A stretch of 64,000 bases of DNA. Origin: Nocardia shimofusensis NBRC 100134 (GTDB taxonomy: Bacteria > Actinomycetota > Actinomycetes > Mycobacteriales > Mycobacteriaceae). The position numbers were made by a program, and so were the translations under genes. Numbering within the stretch: position 1 is the first letter of the stretch; each line of letters begins with the position of its first letter. Positions 55,198 through 63,998 of this stretch are shown in pieces. The stretch lies in the NCBI RefSeq assembly GCF_001613125.1, contig NZ_BDBT01000025.1:45719-109718 (forward strand), in the 5' to 3' direction. The notes under the pieces are model-generated. The model was not told the origin of the DNA and made no database searches. It worked only from the letters and a program-made list of their open reading frames with translations.

Positions 55198-56568
55198 ATG
55201 TACCTGCCGCGCACAGCTGTCATCGGGGCGGGCATCAGCGGCCTGACCGCGGGCAAGATGCTCACCGACTACCGCGTGCCCTACGTCTGCTTCGAGTCCT
55301 CGGACCGGGTGGGCGGCAACTGGGCATTCGGCAACCCCAACGGCCACAGCAGCGCCTATCGCTCCCTGCACATCGACACCTCCAAGCATCAGTTGTCCTT
55401 CCGCGACTTCCCGATGCCCGAGCACTACCCGGATTTCCCGCATCACAGCCAGATCAAGCAGTACCTCGACGATTACGCCGAGGCGTTCGGGCTGACCGAG
55501 TCCATCGAGTTCGGCACCACCGTCGAGCACGCGCGCAGGCTGGCAGGCGGCGGCTGGGAACTGACCACCGGGCGCGGTGAACGCCGTGTCTTCGACCTGC
55601 TCGTGGTCGCCAACGGCCATCACTGGGATCCGCGGTATCCGCACTTCCCCGGCGAGTTCAGCGGCACGACCCTGCACGCCCACCACTACATCGATCCGTG
55701 GACGCCGCACGATTTCACGGGTGCGCGGATTCTCGTCGTCGGGCTGGGCAACAGCGCCGCCGACATCGCGGTGGAACTGTCGTCGAAGGCGCTGGGCAAT
55801 GCGCTGACGCTGTCGACCCGGTCGGGGGCGTGGATCGTGCCGAAGTACATCGCGGGCAAACCGGCCGACAAGTACTACCGCACGTCCCCGTATCTGCCCG
55901 TCTCGTGGCAGCGCAGAATCGCGCAGTGGGGTCAGCCGTTGCTGAGCGGGCGCCCGGAGTCCTACGGGCTGCCGACGCCCAATCACAAGTTCTTCGAAGC
56001 GCATCCGACGCAATCGGTGGAACTGCCGCTGCGGCTGGGCTCCGGCGATGTGATCGCCAAACCCGATATCGCCCGATTCGACGGGCACACCGTGCATTTC
56101 ACCGACGGCAGTCACGACGATTTCGACATCATCATCTACGCCACCGGCTACAACATCACGTTCCCGTTCTTCGATCCGGAATTCCTCAGCGCTCCGGACA
56201 ACCGGATCGATCTGTACAAACGGATGTTCGCCCCGGGCATCGACGACCTGGTGTTCGCCGGCTTCGCCCAGGCCACACCCACACTGTTCCCGTTCGTGGA
56301 GGCACAGGCTCGGCTGATCGGCGCCTACGCCGTCGGCCGCTACCGGCTGCCGTCGCCGGAGCGGATGCGGCAGGTGATCGCCGAGGACCAGCGGCGCTAC
56401 ACCGGGCACATGCTCGACACGCCCCGCCACACCCAGCAGGTCGACTACTTCCTCTACGAGCACGATATGCGCGCCAAGGAGATCCCGGCGGGCGCGACCA
56501 GGGCACAGGTGCACGGCCCACCGTCGTGGGCGCGGGTCGCCGAGGTCGAGGCGGGCGGGGTCCGATGA
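55198..56568 (+). CDS. Flavin-containing monooxygenase
   Basis: A 456-residue FMO. FAD loop GAGISGLTAGKML (residues 8-20), FMO fingerprint FSGTTLHAHHY (FxGxxxHxxxY), NADPH loop VVGLGNSAADIA (near 180-191) and the C-terminal FATGY-like YATGYNITFPF. It adds one O2 atom to a soft nucleophile or, in related forms, a ketone. Stop overlaps the hydrolase start by ATGA. The 96-base leader has an inverted repeat GCAGACA/TGTCTGC (55160-55185). Confidence 0.9.
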   Translation: MYLPRTAVIGAGISGLTAGKMLTDYRVPYVCFESSDRVGGNWAFGNPNGHSSAYRSLHIDTSKHQLSFRDFPMPEHYPDFPHHSQIKQYLDDYAEAFGLTESIEFGTTVEHARRLAGGGWELTTGRGERRVFDLLVVANGHHWDPRYPHFPGEFSGTTLHAHHYIDPWTPHDFTGARILVVGLGNSAADIAVELSSKALGNALTLSTRSGAWIVPKYIAGKPADKYYRTSPYLPVSWQRRIAQWGQPLLSGRPESYGLPTPNHKFFEAHPTQSVELPLRLGSGDVIAKPDIARFDGHTVHFTDGSHDDFDIIIYATGYNITFPFFDPEFLSAPDNRIDLYKRMFAPGIDDLVFAGFAQATPTLFPFVEAQARLIGAYAVGRYRLPSPERMRQVIAEDQRRYTGHMLDTPRHTQQVDYFLYEHDMRAKEIPAGATRAQVHGPPSWARVAEVEAGGVR

Positions 56569-57569
56569 GCGCGCGCAGCACGATCCGGTTCGACTCGTAC
56601 GGCACCGAGTGCGACGCCTGGTTCTTCACCTCCGACGCGGCGAGTCCGTTCGACAGGCAGGCCGGCAGGCCCGTGGTCGTGATGGCGCACGGGTTCGGCG
56701 GCACCAAGGATTCCGGCCTGGAGCCGTTCGCCCGGCGGCTCGCCGCCGCCGGTCTGGCCGTCTTCGCCTTCGACTACCGCGGTTTCGGCGCTTCGGATGG
56801 CACGCCCCGGCAGCGGATCCACCTCGCCGGACAGCTCGAGGACTATCGATCGGCGATCGCCGCGGCGGGCAAGCAGGCCGGCGTGGACCGGTCGCGGGTG
56901 GTGCTCTGGGGCATCTCGCAGTCCGGCGGGCACGTGCTCGTCCTGGCCGCCGAACGCGCCGACGTCTGCGCGGCGATCTCGGTGGCGCCGATGGTGAGCG
57001 GGCTCTCCGCCGGTCGGCACGCGCTGGCCCAGCACGGGCCGGTCGCGATGGCCTCCTCCACCGTCGCGGGGGTCCGCAACGCGCTGGCCACCCGGCTCGG
57101 CGCGGCGCCGACGATGCTGCCGCTGGTGGGCAAGCCCGGCGAGCGCGCCGCCCTGACCGCCGAGGGGTACTACGAGAGCTATCTGGCGCTGGCCGGGCCG
57201 ACCTGGCGTAACGAGGTGGACGCCTCGGTGGGGCTGGAGATCGGCGGCTATCGCGCGGACCGGCACGCCGACCGCATCACCGCGCCGGTGCTGGTGCAGA
57301 TCGCCGATGTCGACCGGGCCGCACCCCCGCAGGCCGCGGCGAAGGCGGCGTTCGCCGCCCGTGCCGAAGTCAGGCACTACCCCTGCGACCACTTCGACGT
57401 CTTCGCGGGCAACGACTGGTTCGAGCCCACCGTCGACGATCAGATCCGGTTCCTGACAAGGAAACTGCTCGGCACGACGCACGCGGATGTCGCGCCGAGC
57501 ACACAGCAGGCGGCGCACCTGTCCACAGCGGGCACTCCTACCGAGCGCACGGCGACCGGAGGTGTGTGA
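56565..57569 (+). CDS. Alpha/beta-hydrolase
   Basis: A 334-residue alpha/beta-hydrolase: HGFGGTKDSGLEPFARRLAA (oxyanion region), FDYRGFGASDG, nucleophile elbow LWGISQSGGHVL (SxSxG type), acid in VLVQIADVDRAAPP and catalytic His in YPCDHFDVF. Its start overlaps the FMO stop by four bases, so the two proteins are made together; ester or lactone hydrolysis after FMO oxidation is a natural pairing. The C-terminal 30 residues are variable. Confidence 0.88.
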   Translation: MSARSTIRFDSYGTECDAWFFTSDAASPFDRQAGRPVVVMAHGFGGTKDSGLEPFARRLAAAGLAVFAFDYRGFGASDGTPRQRIHLAGQLEDYRSAIAAAGKQAGVDRSRVVLWGISQSGGHVLVLAAERADVCAAISVAPMVSGLSAGRHALAQHGPVAMASSTVAGVRNALATRLGAAPTMLPLVGKPGERAALTAEGYYESYLALAGPTWRNEVDASVGLEIGGYRADRHADRITAPVLVQIADVDRAAPPQAAAKAAFAARAEVRHYPCDHFDVFAGNDWFEPTVDDQIRFLTRKLLGTTHADVAPSTQQAAHLSTAGTPTERTATGGV

Positions 57570-57624
57570 GAAGTGCCCACAACGACAGCGAGCGGCGGAA
57601 CGCACCCAACTGCCGGGTCGAAGA

Positions 57625-58470
57625 ATGAGTGACCAGAACAACGGAAATCACGCCCGACAGCCGTCGGCTCCAGCCGACCGCGATCAGGACGCGCCGGCAC
57701 ACGGCGACGCGACCGGTTCTCCGACCGCGCTTGTCGTCGGCGGCGCGTCCGGCATCGGCCTGGCAACCGTGCGAGCCTTCGCCGCCGAGGGCTACCGCGT
57801 AGTCCTCGCGGACGTGAACACCGAAGCAGCCGAACGCCTCGCGGCCGAACTCGGTGTCACCGTCCTCAGAATGGACGTCACGGACGAGGACTCCGTGGCC
57901 GCCGGGTTCGCGGCCGTGGCGGACCTGCGCGCCGTGGTGAACTGCGCCGGGCTCTCGATGCCGGGCCCGGTCACCGACCTCGAACTCTCGGCCTGGCGGA
58001 CCACCATCGACGTATGCCTCACCGGTAGCTTCCTCGTCGTCAAATACGCGGGCAGGCATGTGGTCGACGGCGGCAGCGTCACCTGCATCGCCTCGCTGAA
58101 CGCCCACCAGCCCGGCACCGGCATGGCGAGCTACTGTTCCGCCAAGGCGGGCGTGGTCATGCTCGTCGAAGTGGCGGCGCTGGAACTGGCCCAGCGCGGC
58201 ATCCGGGTCAATGCGATCAACCCGGGCCTGGTCGACACGCCCCTCGTCGCCGGGGTCGCACTGGTTCCCGGGCTGCGCGAGGAGTACCTCGAGAACACCC
58301 CGCTCGGCCGCAGCGGCTCCCCCGAGGAGATCGCCGACATGGCGGTGTTCCTCGCCTCCGACAAGGCGCGCTGGATGACCGGATCGGCCATCGACCTCAA
58401 CGGCGGCGCCCACCTGCGCCGCTACCCGGACGTACTCGGCCGGGTGCGGGCGATGGCCGACGGCACCTGA
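57625..58470 (+). CDS. Short-chain dehydrogenase/reductase
   Basis: A 281-residue SDR: VVGGASGIGLATV (about 37-49), NCAGLSMPG, IASLNAHQPGTGMASYCSAK (Ser and YxxxK), INPGLVDTPLV, and AIDLNGGAHL at the end. The first ~30 residues are a variable Asp/Asn/Ala-rich leader. ATG at 57625, 55 bases after the hydrolase stop, so likely in the same operon. It converges on the fadD17-like gene. Substrate unknown. Confidence 0.88.
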   Translation: MSDQNNGNHARQPSAPADRDQDAPAHGDATGSPTALVVGGASGIGLATVRAFAAEGYRVVLADVNTEAAERLAAELGVTVLRMDVTDEDSVAAGFAAVADLRAVVNCAGLSMPGPVTDLELSAWRTTIDVCLTGSFLVVKYAGRHVVDGGSVTCIASLNAHQPGTGMASYCSAKAGVVMLVEVAALELAQRGIRVNAINPGLVDTPLVAGVALVPGLREEYLENTPLGRSGSPEEIADMAVFLASDKARWMTGSAIDLNGGAHLRRYPDVLGRVRAMADGT

Positions 58471-58529
58471 GAACGCTCGTTCACAGGGGCGGCCGGTCTG
58501 CCGGATCCCCGACGACGGTCGAGCAGGGT

Positions 58530-60137
58530 TTATCGTGCCGCAGAATCTTCCAGCTTCTCCGCCTCGGCGACCCGGTATTCGAAGGAACGAGCCGGGCGCA
58601 CCCACAGGGTGCCACCGCCCGCCGTCACCCCTTCGGACTTGAGTTCGCGTTTGAGGATCTTGTTGGTCGCGGTCGAGGGCAGATCGGTGTTCACCCGAAC
58701 GTATCTCGGCCACGCCTTCGGGGACAGGTCGACCTGCGCGCGCAGGAAATCGGCGAACTCCGGCGGGGTGAGGGTTTCGTTGTCGCCCAACACGATCGCG
58801 GCCATCACCGCGTCGCCGACCTGTTCGTCGGGGACGCCGTAGACGGCGACGCGGTTCACGACGGGCAGTCGTTGCAGCACGCGCTCGATGGTGCCCGCCG
58901 CCAGATTCTCCCCGTCCACCCGCATCCAGTCCGCGGTGCGCCCGGCCAGGTAGATGAAGCCCTCGGCGTCCTTGTAGGCCAGGTCGCCGGACCAGTACAT
59001 GCCGTCGCGCAGGCGATCGGAGGTCGACTCCTCGTCGTTGTAGTAGCCGACGAACAGGCCGGCCCCCTGGGTGTTCACCAGCTCGCCGATGGCAGCGTCG
59101 GAATTGATCAGGGCGCCGTTGGCGTCGAATTCCGCGGGCGGACATTCGGTCACGGTCTCCGGGTCGTATACCGCCACGCCCGGGAAGCCCTTGCCGATGG
59201 ACCCCGCGGGGGTCTCGCCTTCCCTGGTGATGATGATCGCCAGCTCGGTCGAGCCGAATCCGTCCCACACCTCGCAGCCGAATCGGCTGGAGAACTCCGC
59301 GATGTCGCGGTCGGTGGCCTCGTTGCCGAACGCCACCCGCAGCGGGTTGTCGGCGTCGTCCGGGCGCGCCTCGGTGGCCAGGATGTAGGCCAGCGGCTTG
59401 CCGACGTAGTTCATGTAGGTGACGCCGTAGCGGCGGATGTCGGACAGGAACGTCGAGGCCGAGAACCGGGCGGGCACCATGGCCGCGCCACTGGTCAGGG
59501 CGACGCAGAGGCCGCCGAGGATGGCCGCGGAATGGAACAGCGGCATCGACAGATAGCAGACGTCCTCGGGCCCGATGCCGAAGCGGCCGACGAGCGGCGG
59601 ACCGGCGAACGGCACCATCATGTGCGCGAGTCGCACGGCTTTCGGATTGCCGCTGGTGCCCGAGGTGAAGATGAGCATGAAGGTGTCCATCGCACTCGGT
59701 GTGGCGAGCGGGTCGAGGTCGCCGGCGCCGGCGACCAGGTCCGCCCATTCCGGCGCCGAAGTGTCCACCACCAGCACGCCCGGGAGTTCGAGGTCGGCGA
59801 GCAGCGCGCGATGGGCGGCGTCGGTCAGGACGATCTGGACGTCGGCGCGGGCGATGTCGTCGGCCAGCGCCGCGCCACGGCGGGTGTCGTTCAGGCCGAC
59901 GGTGACATACCCGCCGAGTGCGCTCGCGGCCAGCGCGAACAGCATCTCCGGGGTGTTGCCCAGCAGTGTGGCCACATGCGGCGGCCGATCGCGATCGAGC
60001 ATCGCCAGCACGGCGGCGGCCCTGTGCTTGCCGCCCTCGACGTATTCACGCCAGGTCCAGCGGCGATCCTCGTAGGCGACGGCGAGATTGTCGTCTTCCG
60101 CGCGAGCGTGGAGAAGTGCGGTGACTGTATCGGCCAT
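58530..60137 (-). CDS. Fatty-acid/steroid acyl-CoA synthetase, FadD17-like
   Basis: A 535-residue adenylate-forming ligase. P-loop IFTSGTSGNPKAVRL, DGFGSTELAI, GDLAYKDAEGFIYLAGR, and the hinge/Lys end TNKILKRELKSEGV. The N-terminal half (HVATLLGNTPEMLFALAASA, LNDTRRGAALADDIARADVQ) follows FadD17 (Rv3506), which is in the cholesterol regulon and activates steroid side chains or related acids. ATG at 60137. A KstR-like box is 11 bases before it. Confidence 0.9.
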   Translation of the reverse strand: MADTVTALLHARAEDDNLAVAYEDRRWTWREYVEGGKHRAAAVLAMLDRDRPPHVATLLGNTPEMLFALAASALGGYVTVGLNDTRRGAALADDIARADVQIVLTDAAHRALLADLELPGVLVVDTSAPEWADLVAGAGDLDPLATPSAMDTFMLIFTSGTSGNPKAVRLAHMMVPFAGPPLVGRFGIGPEDVCYLSMPLFHSAAILGGLCVALTSGAAMVPARFSASTFLSDIRRYGVTYMNYVGKPLAYILATEARPDDADNPLRVAFGNEATDRDIAEFSSRFGCEVWDGFGSTELAIIITREGETPAGSIGKGFPGVAVYDPETVTECPPAEFDANGALINSDAAIGELVNTQGAGLFVGYYNDEESTSDRLRDGMYWSGDLAYKDAEGFIYLAGRTADWMRVDGENLAAGTIERVLQRLPVVNRVAVYGVPDEQVGDAVMAAIVLGDNETLTPPEFADFLRAQVDLSPKAWPRYVRVNTDLPSTATNKILKRELKSEGVTAGGGTLWVRPARSFEYRVAEAEKLEDSAAR

Positions 60138-60147
60138 GCCGAGAATC

Positions 60148-60161
60148 TAGAACGCGTTCTC
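60148..60161. promoter_or_regulatory. KstR-like box before the fadD17-like gene
   Basis: TAGAACGCGTTCTC matches TNNAACNNGTTNNA except at the last base. The core AGAACGCGTTCT is a perfect 12-base palindrome, 11 bases before the gene's ATG, where it would block a promoter or leaderless start. Confidence 0.55.
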
Positions 60162-60260
60162 ATCCCACGGATGCGGATTCGCCGAAATAGGCCGTCGACA
60201 GCGACTCGGACATTTCCGGCTGTCGCTCGCTCGACGACCTGTCGGCCCACGGGAGATGGC

Positions 60261-60605
60261 TCAGCCCTGGGGGTTTGCCCGGTGGTAGGCCTCCACCACC
60301 TTGGCCGAGACCCGGCCGCGGCTGGACACCTGCATCCCTTCGCTCTGCGCCCATTTGCGAATGGCCAGCGTCTGGTCCTGCTCGCCGTCGCGGCGCGCCT
60401 TGCTCGTGGTCTTGGCCCCCGGCGCCTTGCCGACCCGGCGGGCGTACGGGGTCCACTGCGCGAACATCGCGCGCAACTGTTCGGCATTCGACGCGGCGAG
60501 GTCGAGTTCGTAGTGCACACCGTCGAGTGCGAACGCCACGGTCTCGTCCGCGACGGAGGTGCCGTCGATATCGTCGACGAGCAGCACAGTCACCTTGCGG
60601 GCCAT
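60261..60605 (-). CDS. lsr2: Lsr2-type nucleoid-associated protein
   Basis: A 114-residue Lsr2 protein. N-terminal dimer domain MARKVTVLLVDDIDGTSVAD, FALDGVHYELDLAASNAEQL, and a C-terminal DNA-binding domain IRKWAQSEGMQVSSRGRVSA with the RGR loop that enters the minor groove of AT-rich DNA. It bridges and silences foreign AT-rich genes. The linker (about 60-78) is shorter than in M. tuberculosis Lsr2. A preceding TTG is less likely than the ATG at 60605; AAGGGG is upstream. Many nocardiae have more than one Lsr2, so this may be a paralogue. Confidence 0.92.
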   Translation of the reverse strand: MARKVTVLLVDDIDGTSVADETVAFALDGVHYELDLAASNAEQLRAMFAQWTPYARRVGKAPGAKTTSKARRDGEQDQTLAIRKWAQSEGMQVSSRGRVSAKVVEAYHRANPQG

Positions 60606-60733
60606 CAATTCCCCTTACCTGGACACGAATGAGCAAAGGACACAAGCGTAGCCAGTGTCACCGGCCTACCTCCACTCGGAAGCGGGCAGCGACTCGCGAG
60701 GGTATCCGAGAGTGCGTTCCGGGCGCGTCGCGC

Positions 60734-61729
60734 TCAGGCCTCCACGGGGGTCAAAGCACGGCCCATCGCGTCGAAAATCGATTCGCGGATCGGTCGCCAG
60801 CGCACGCCGAGATCGGCGAGAGTGCGGGAATCGTCGGTCGGGGTGGCCGCGGTCAGCAGCCAGGCCGCCTCGTAGCTGAGGCCGGCGCTGAGGGGGGTGA
60901 GCCGCGCGACCAGATCGCTGGTCCGGCCGATCCCGCGAAACACACCGGGCGAGATCGGGATTCGGCGAATGCGTCGGCCGCCGGCCTCTTCGAGCAGGTC
61001 GACGATCTGATCGAAGGTCAGCAGATGGCCGCCCGCCAGGTAGCGGCGCGGCCCCTGCCCCGGCTTCATGAGGGCCGCGTGCACAGCCGCCACATCGCGC
61101 ACGTCCACCATCTGCATCCCGCCGCGCACACTCGGGGCGAACCCGCTGCGCAGCATGACCGCCCAGCCGTCGGCGGTGATCCCCGCCTGCGGGCCGAGAG
61201 CCGGCCCGACCACCGAGGCCGGATAGGTGATGACCACGGGTGAGCCCGCCGCCTGCAGAGCACGGGCGATCCGGTCGGCGGTCGACTTCGTGCGCCCGTA
61301 GGCGCTGCGGCCGGGCGCGGTCGGGCTGTCGGGGGTGATCACCGGGTCCGGGCACGGGAACAACGCGCTGTAGCTGGCGACGTGCACGATGGGGTCGAGA
61401 CCGAGTTTGGTGGCCTCGGCCAGGATGCGGCCCGTCGCTTCGACATTGACCTCCCACATGAGCGCCTCGCGCCGGTCGTCGGTGCCGACGATGCCCGCCG
61501 CGTGCAGCAGCGCGTCGCAGCCGTCGAGCAGCGTCGAGACCACCTTCGGGTCACGGATGTCGCCGGTGACGGTCTCGATGCGATCGACGTCCGCGCCGAA
61601 CAGCGCGAGCGCCGCGGCCACGTCCTCACGGGGATGCACGAGCAGCCGAACGGCGTGTCCCTCGGCGAGCAGGGCGGCCACGGTGTGCGATCCCAGATAG
61701 CCGGTGCCCCCGGTGACCGCGATCAGCAC
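60734..61729 (-). CDS. NAD-dependent epimerase/dehydratase family protein
   Basis: A 331-residue extended SDR: VTGGTGYLGSHTVAALLAEG (residues 5-24), HAAGIVGTDD, VASYSALF, SAYGRTKSTAD (YxxxK) and a variable C-terminal part. The sequence is like 3-beta-hydroxysteroid/dihydroflavonol-type members as well as sugar epimerases; no sugar gene is near. GTG at 61729 follows GAGGGAGAG. It is divergent from a TetR gene by 147 bases. Confidence 0.85.
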   Translation of the reverse strand: MLIAVTGGTGYLGSHTVAALLAEGHAVRLLVHPREDVAAALALFGADVDRIETVTGDIRDPKVVSTLLDGCDALLHAAGIVGTDDRREALMWEVNVEATGRILAEATKLGLDPIVHVASYSALFPCPDPVITPDSPTAPGRSAYGRTKSTADRIARALQAAGSPVVITYPASVVGPALGPQAGITADGWAVMLRSGFAPSVRGGMQMVDVRDVAAVHAALMKPGQGPRRYLAGGHLLTFDQIVDLLEEAGGRRIRRIPISPGVFRGIGRTSDLVARLTPLSAGLSYEAAWLLTAATPTDDSRTLADLGVRWRPIRESIFDAMGRALTPVEA

Positions 61730-61839
61730 GGCAGGCTCTCCCTCGACAGGCACATCGTCGACCTCTTCCTCTCCGGTTCGGCGTCGCCCGCGCACCGCAA
61801 AGCGGGACAATCGACCCTCACGATTTCGACACCATAATC

Positions 61840-61856
61840 GATACCACTGGCATCGT
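61840..61856. promoter_or_regulatory. Imperfect palindrome, TetR operator candidate
   Basis: CGAT-n-CC-nnn-GG-n-ATCG is a 17-base inverted repeat 20 bases before the TetR ATG, in the spacer shared with the epimerase gene. AT-rich flanks (ATAATCG, GTAATACC) look like promoter elements. Confidence 0.45.
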
Positions 61857-61876
61857 AATACCGACTGGGGAGCTGG

Positions 61877-62479
61877 ATGACGACATCGGCCGACACGGAA
61901 CCACCTCCACGCGCGGCGGGCAGGCCGCGCGATCAGACGATCGAGCAGCGGGTCCTGCCCGCCGTGCGCGCGCTGCTGATCGAGACCGGCTACGACGACC
62001 TCAGCGTCCGGGCCGTGGCAGGCCGCGCCGGCGTCGGGCGGGCCAGCATCCAGCGTCGCTGGGCGAGCAAACCCGAGCTGGTCCTGCACGCCGTCCTCGG
62101 CGAGGTTCCCGACCTGTCCCCCTTCGCGGGCGCCGACCGCCGCGGCTGGATCGAATGGGTGCTGCGCGGCAGCCGCGAGCTCTTCGCCCGGCCCGAGGTC
62201 AGGGCCGCCGTCCCCGGCCTGCTCACCGCCCTCGACCGCGACCCCGACCTGCGCCACCGGCTCTGGTCCGGATTCAGCGGTCCCGCGGCCGCGCTGCTCG
62301 CTCCTCCCGACATCGCCGGCGAAGACGCCGATCTGCACGCCCAGGCCCTCATCGCCATGGCCGCCGGCTCGGCGCTGTTCCTCGAACTGGTCGCCGACGA
62401 CGACAACGGGGCGATTCACGCCCACATCAGTCGATTGATCCTCGCCGCCACCGTCGACGAGGGTGAGCCGGCGTCATGA
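61877..62479 (+). CDS. TetR-family transcriptional regulator
   Basis: A 200-residue regulator: HTH at residues 22-65 (TIEQRVLPAVRALLIETGYD, LSVRAVAGRAGVGRASIQRR) and a ligand domain with RELFARPEVRAAVPGLLTAL. Divergent from the epimerase gene, its probable target together with itself. A bidirectional hairpin follows its stop. Confidence 0.88.
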   Translation: MTTSADTEPPPRAAGRPRDQTIEQRVLPAVRALLIETGYDDLSVRAVAGRAGVGRASIQRRWASKPELVLHAVLGEVPDLSPFAGADRRGWIEWVLRGSRELFARPEVRAAVPGLLTALDRDPDLRHRLWSGFSGPAAALLAPPDIAGEDADLHAQALIAMAAGSALFLELVADDDNGAIHAHISRLILAATVDEGEPAS

Positions 62480-62484
62480 CACGA

Positions 62485-62527
62485 CGAGACCACCGCACCC
62501 CGGTCGACAAGGGGAGCGGTGGTCTCG
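62485..62527. terminator. Bidirectional hairpin between TetR and GlsB genes
   Basis: CGAGACCACCGC and GCGGTGGTCTCG are exact 12-base arms around a 19-base loop, five bases after the TetR stop and 20 bases before the end of the convergent GlsB gene. No T-run on either side. Confidence 0.6.
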
Positions 62528-62546
62528 CTCGTCAGAACTCAGTGCA

Positions 62547-62822
62547 TCAGCGCACGGCGCCGCGACGGCTGGTGAACGCGCGGACCAGGAACAGCAGGAT
62601 CACCGCGCCGGCGAGGCAGGTGAAGAAGCTGAACCACAGGCCGGCGCCCTCCACGTCCACGCCGAACAGGCTCAGCAGGAATCCACCGATCAGGCCTCCG
62701 AGGATACCCACCACGATGTTGAGCACGATGCCCTGCTGAGCGTCGGTTTTCATGAGCTTGCTGGCAATCCAACCGGCGAGGCCTCCGATGATGATCCAGC
62801 CGATGATTCCGAGACCAAGCAT
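62547..62822 (-). CDS. GlsB/YeaQ/YmgE-family stress membrane protein (second copy)
   Basis: A 91-residue protein of three hydrophobic helices: LGIIGWIIIGGLAGWIASKL, VLNIVVGILGGLIGGFLLSL, LWFSFFTCLAGAVILLFLVR. Closer to the usual YeaQ pattern (GWIIIGGLAGWIA) than the copy at 17025-17294. ATG at 62822 with GGAGAAG upstream. Single gene, no partner. Confidence 0.9.
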   Translation of the reverse strand: MLGLGIIGWIIIGGLAGWIASKLMKTDAQQGIVLNIVVGILGGLIGGFLLSLFGVDVEGAGLWFSFFTCLAGAVILLFLVRAFTSRRGAVR

Positions 62823-62966
62823 CACTTCTCCTATCCTCGAGCTAATGCACGCCCGACGGCGTACGGTGCCGAGGTAATACCCTCGCCGCGCGGAACAAAC
62901 CGGCACATTCGGACGTGAACCACAATCGGCGCGCGAGCCACAATCGGCGCACCATCCGAACAACCG

Positions 62967-63998
62967 CTACGCCATCGATATCGACTCGATCAGCGTCTTG
63001 CCGGTGTGGCTGCGGGTGGCGATGGACTGCAGGAAGGTCTTCGGCTGTTCGTCCGGGTACTGCTGGGTCAGCCGTACCTCCCAGCGGGTCAGGCCGTCCG
63101 CCGACGGGGCGTGCGCCTTGGTGATGTGTACGCAGTACCGGGTGCCCACAGGGACCTGGTCGATGCCACGCTGGATCTGGTCGGCGGCGGGCACGGCGGA
63201 ATCGGGCGTGACCACCGCGCGCGCGGCCGCGCCGGAGCGCAGAACGTAATAGGCGTGCTCGAACGCCAGGATCGCCGAGGGACCGTCGGTGGTGCCGCCG
63301 GGCTGGGTGCCGGAGACGACTTCGGCGGAATTGCGCTGTTCGCAGCCGGGAGTCGCGACCGCGGCGGCTTCCGGGGCGAGGGTGGTCGGCGCGGGCGTGC
63401 GGGTGGCCTGCTCGACCGGCGGCAGTTCGGCACGCTGCTCGGGCGGCGCACTCGGCAGGACCGCCCAGACGATCGAGCCGACCGCGATCAGCACGCCGAC
63501 GACAACCAGGACCGCCAGCATGCGGTCGTTCCCGGAATCGCTGTCGCCGCCTTGCGGGCGCGGCCTGCGCAACGACGGGCCGGGGCTGCCGCCGGTGCGG
63601 TCGATCAGCGAGGGCAGCGGCTTCGGCTCGTCCGGTACGTTCTCGTCGAAAATGTTCGCGGTGGAGTACTTCCGGTCGAATCGGTGATCGCCCGGGCCGG
63701 GATCGGGCGCGTTCATCTCGGCGGTGTCGTGATCACCGGCGGCGTGATCACCGGCGGCACGGTCGCTGAGATCCTGATCGTCGACAGCGTCGTCGCCGGA
63801 ATAGTTCTCGCCGTCGTAGTTGCCGCCGTCGTAGTTGCCGCCGTAGTAGTCGTCCCCTGGGTCGCTGCCACCGGGGTCGCTGCCGCCGGAGTAGTTCTCG
63901 CCCGAGTAGTGCTCGACGGAGTCCTGATCCTCACGGTCACGGTCGCGTGGCGCATCCGCGGCGGACGCGCCCGTCGAAGTCGGCGCGCGCTCACCCGC
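62967..63998 (-). CDS. One-pass membrane protein with repeated N-terminal region (cut by window edge)
   Basis: The frame is open from the stop at 62967 to the window edge (344 codons seen). From the edge inward: a Ser/Asp/Arg part, repeats rich in Gly, Tyr, Asn and Asp (ENYSGGSDPGGSD, DDYYGGNYDGGNYDGENYSG), a linker, a membrane helix (MLAVLVVVGVLIAVGSIVWA) and a C-terminal outer domain of about 125 residues with two cysteines (PGCEQ, TRYCVHI) and a Trp. The ATG at 63716 is inside this frame, so it is probably not the start. Similar proteins are known in nocardiae; function is unknown. Confidence 0.65.
   Translation of the reverse strand, partial: AGERAPTSTGASAADAPRDRDREDQDSVEHYSGENYSGGSDPGGSDPGDDYYGGNYDGGNYDGENYSGDDAVDDQDLSDRAAGDHAAGDHDTAEMNAPDPGPGDHRFDRKYSTANIFDENVPDEPKPLPSLIDRTGGSPGPSLRRPRPQGGDSDSGNDRMLAVLVVVGVLIAVGSIVWAVLPSAPPEQRAELPPVEQATRTPAPTTLAPEAAAVATPGCEQRNSAEVVSGTQPGGTTDGPSAILAFEHAYYVLRSGAAARAVVTPDSAVPAADQIQRGIDQVPVGTRYCVHITKAHAPSADGLTRWEVRLTQQYPDEQPKTFLQSIATRSHTGKTLIESISMA
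63797..63906. repeat. Degenerate Gly/Tyr/Asn/Asp-coding repeats
   Basis: On the minus strand, 12-base GGCGGCAACTAC-type units and GGCGGCAGCGACCC units recur, giving NYDGGNYDG and GSDPGGSDP. They lie in the cytoplasmic N-terminal part of the edge protein and keep its frame. Confidence 0.6.
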
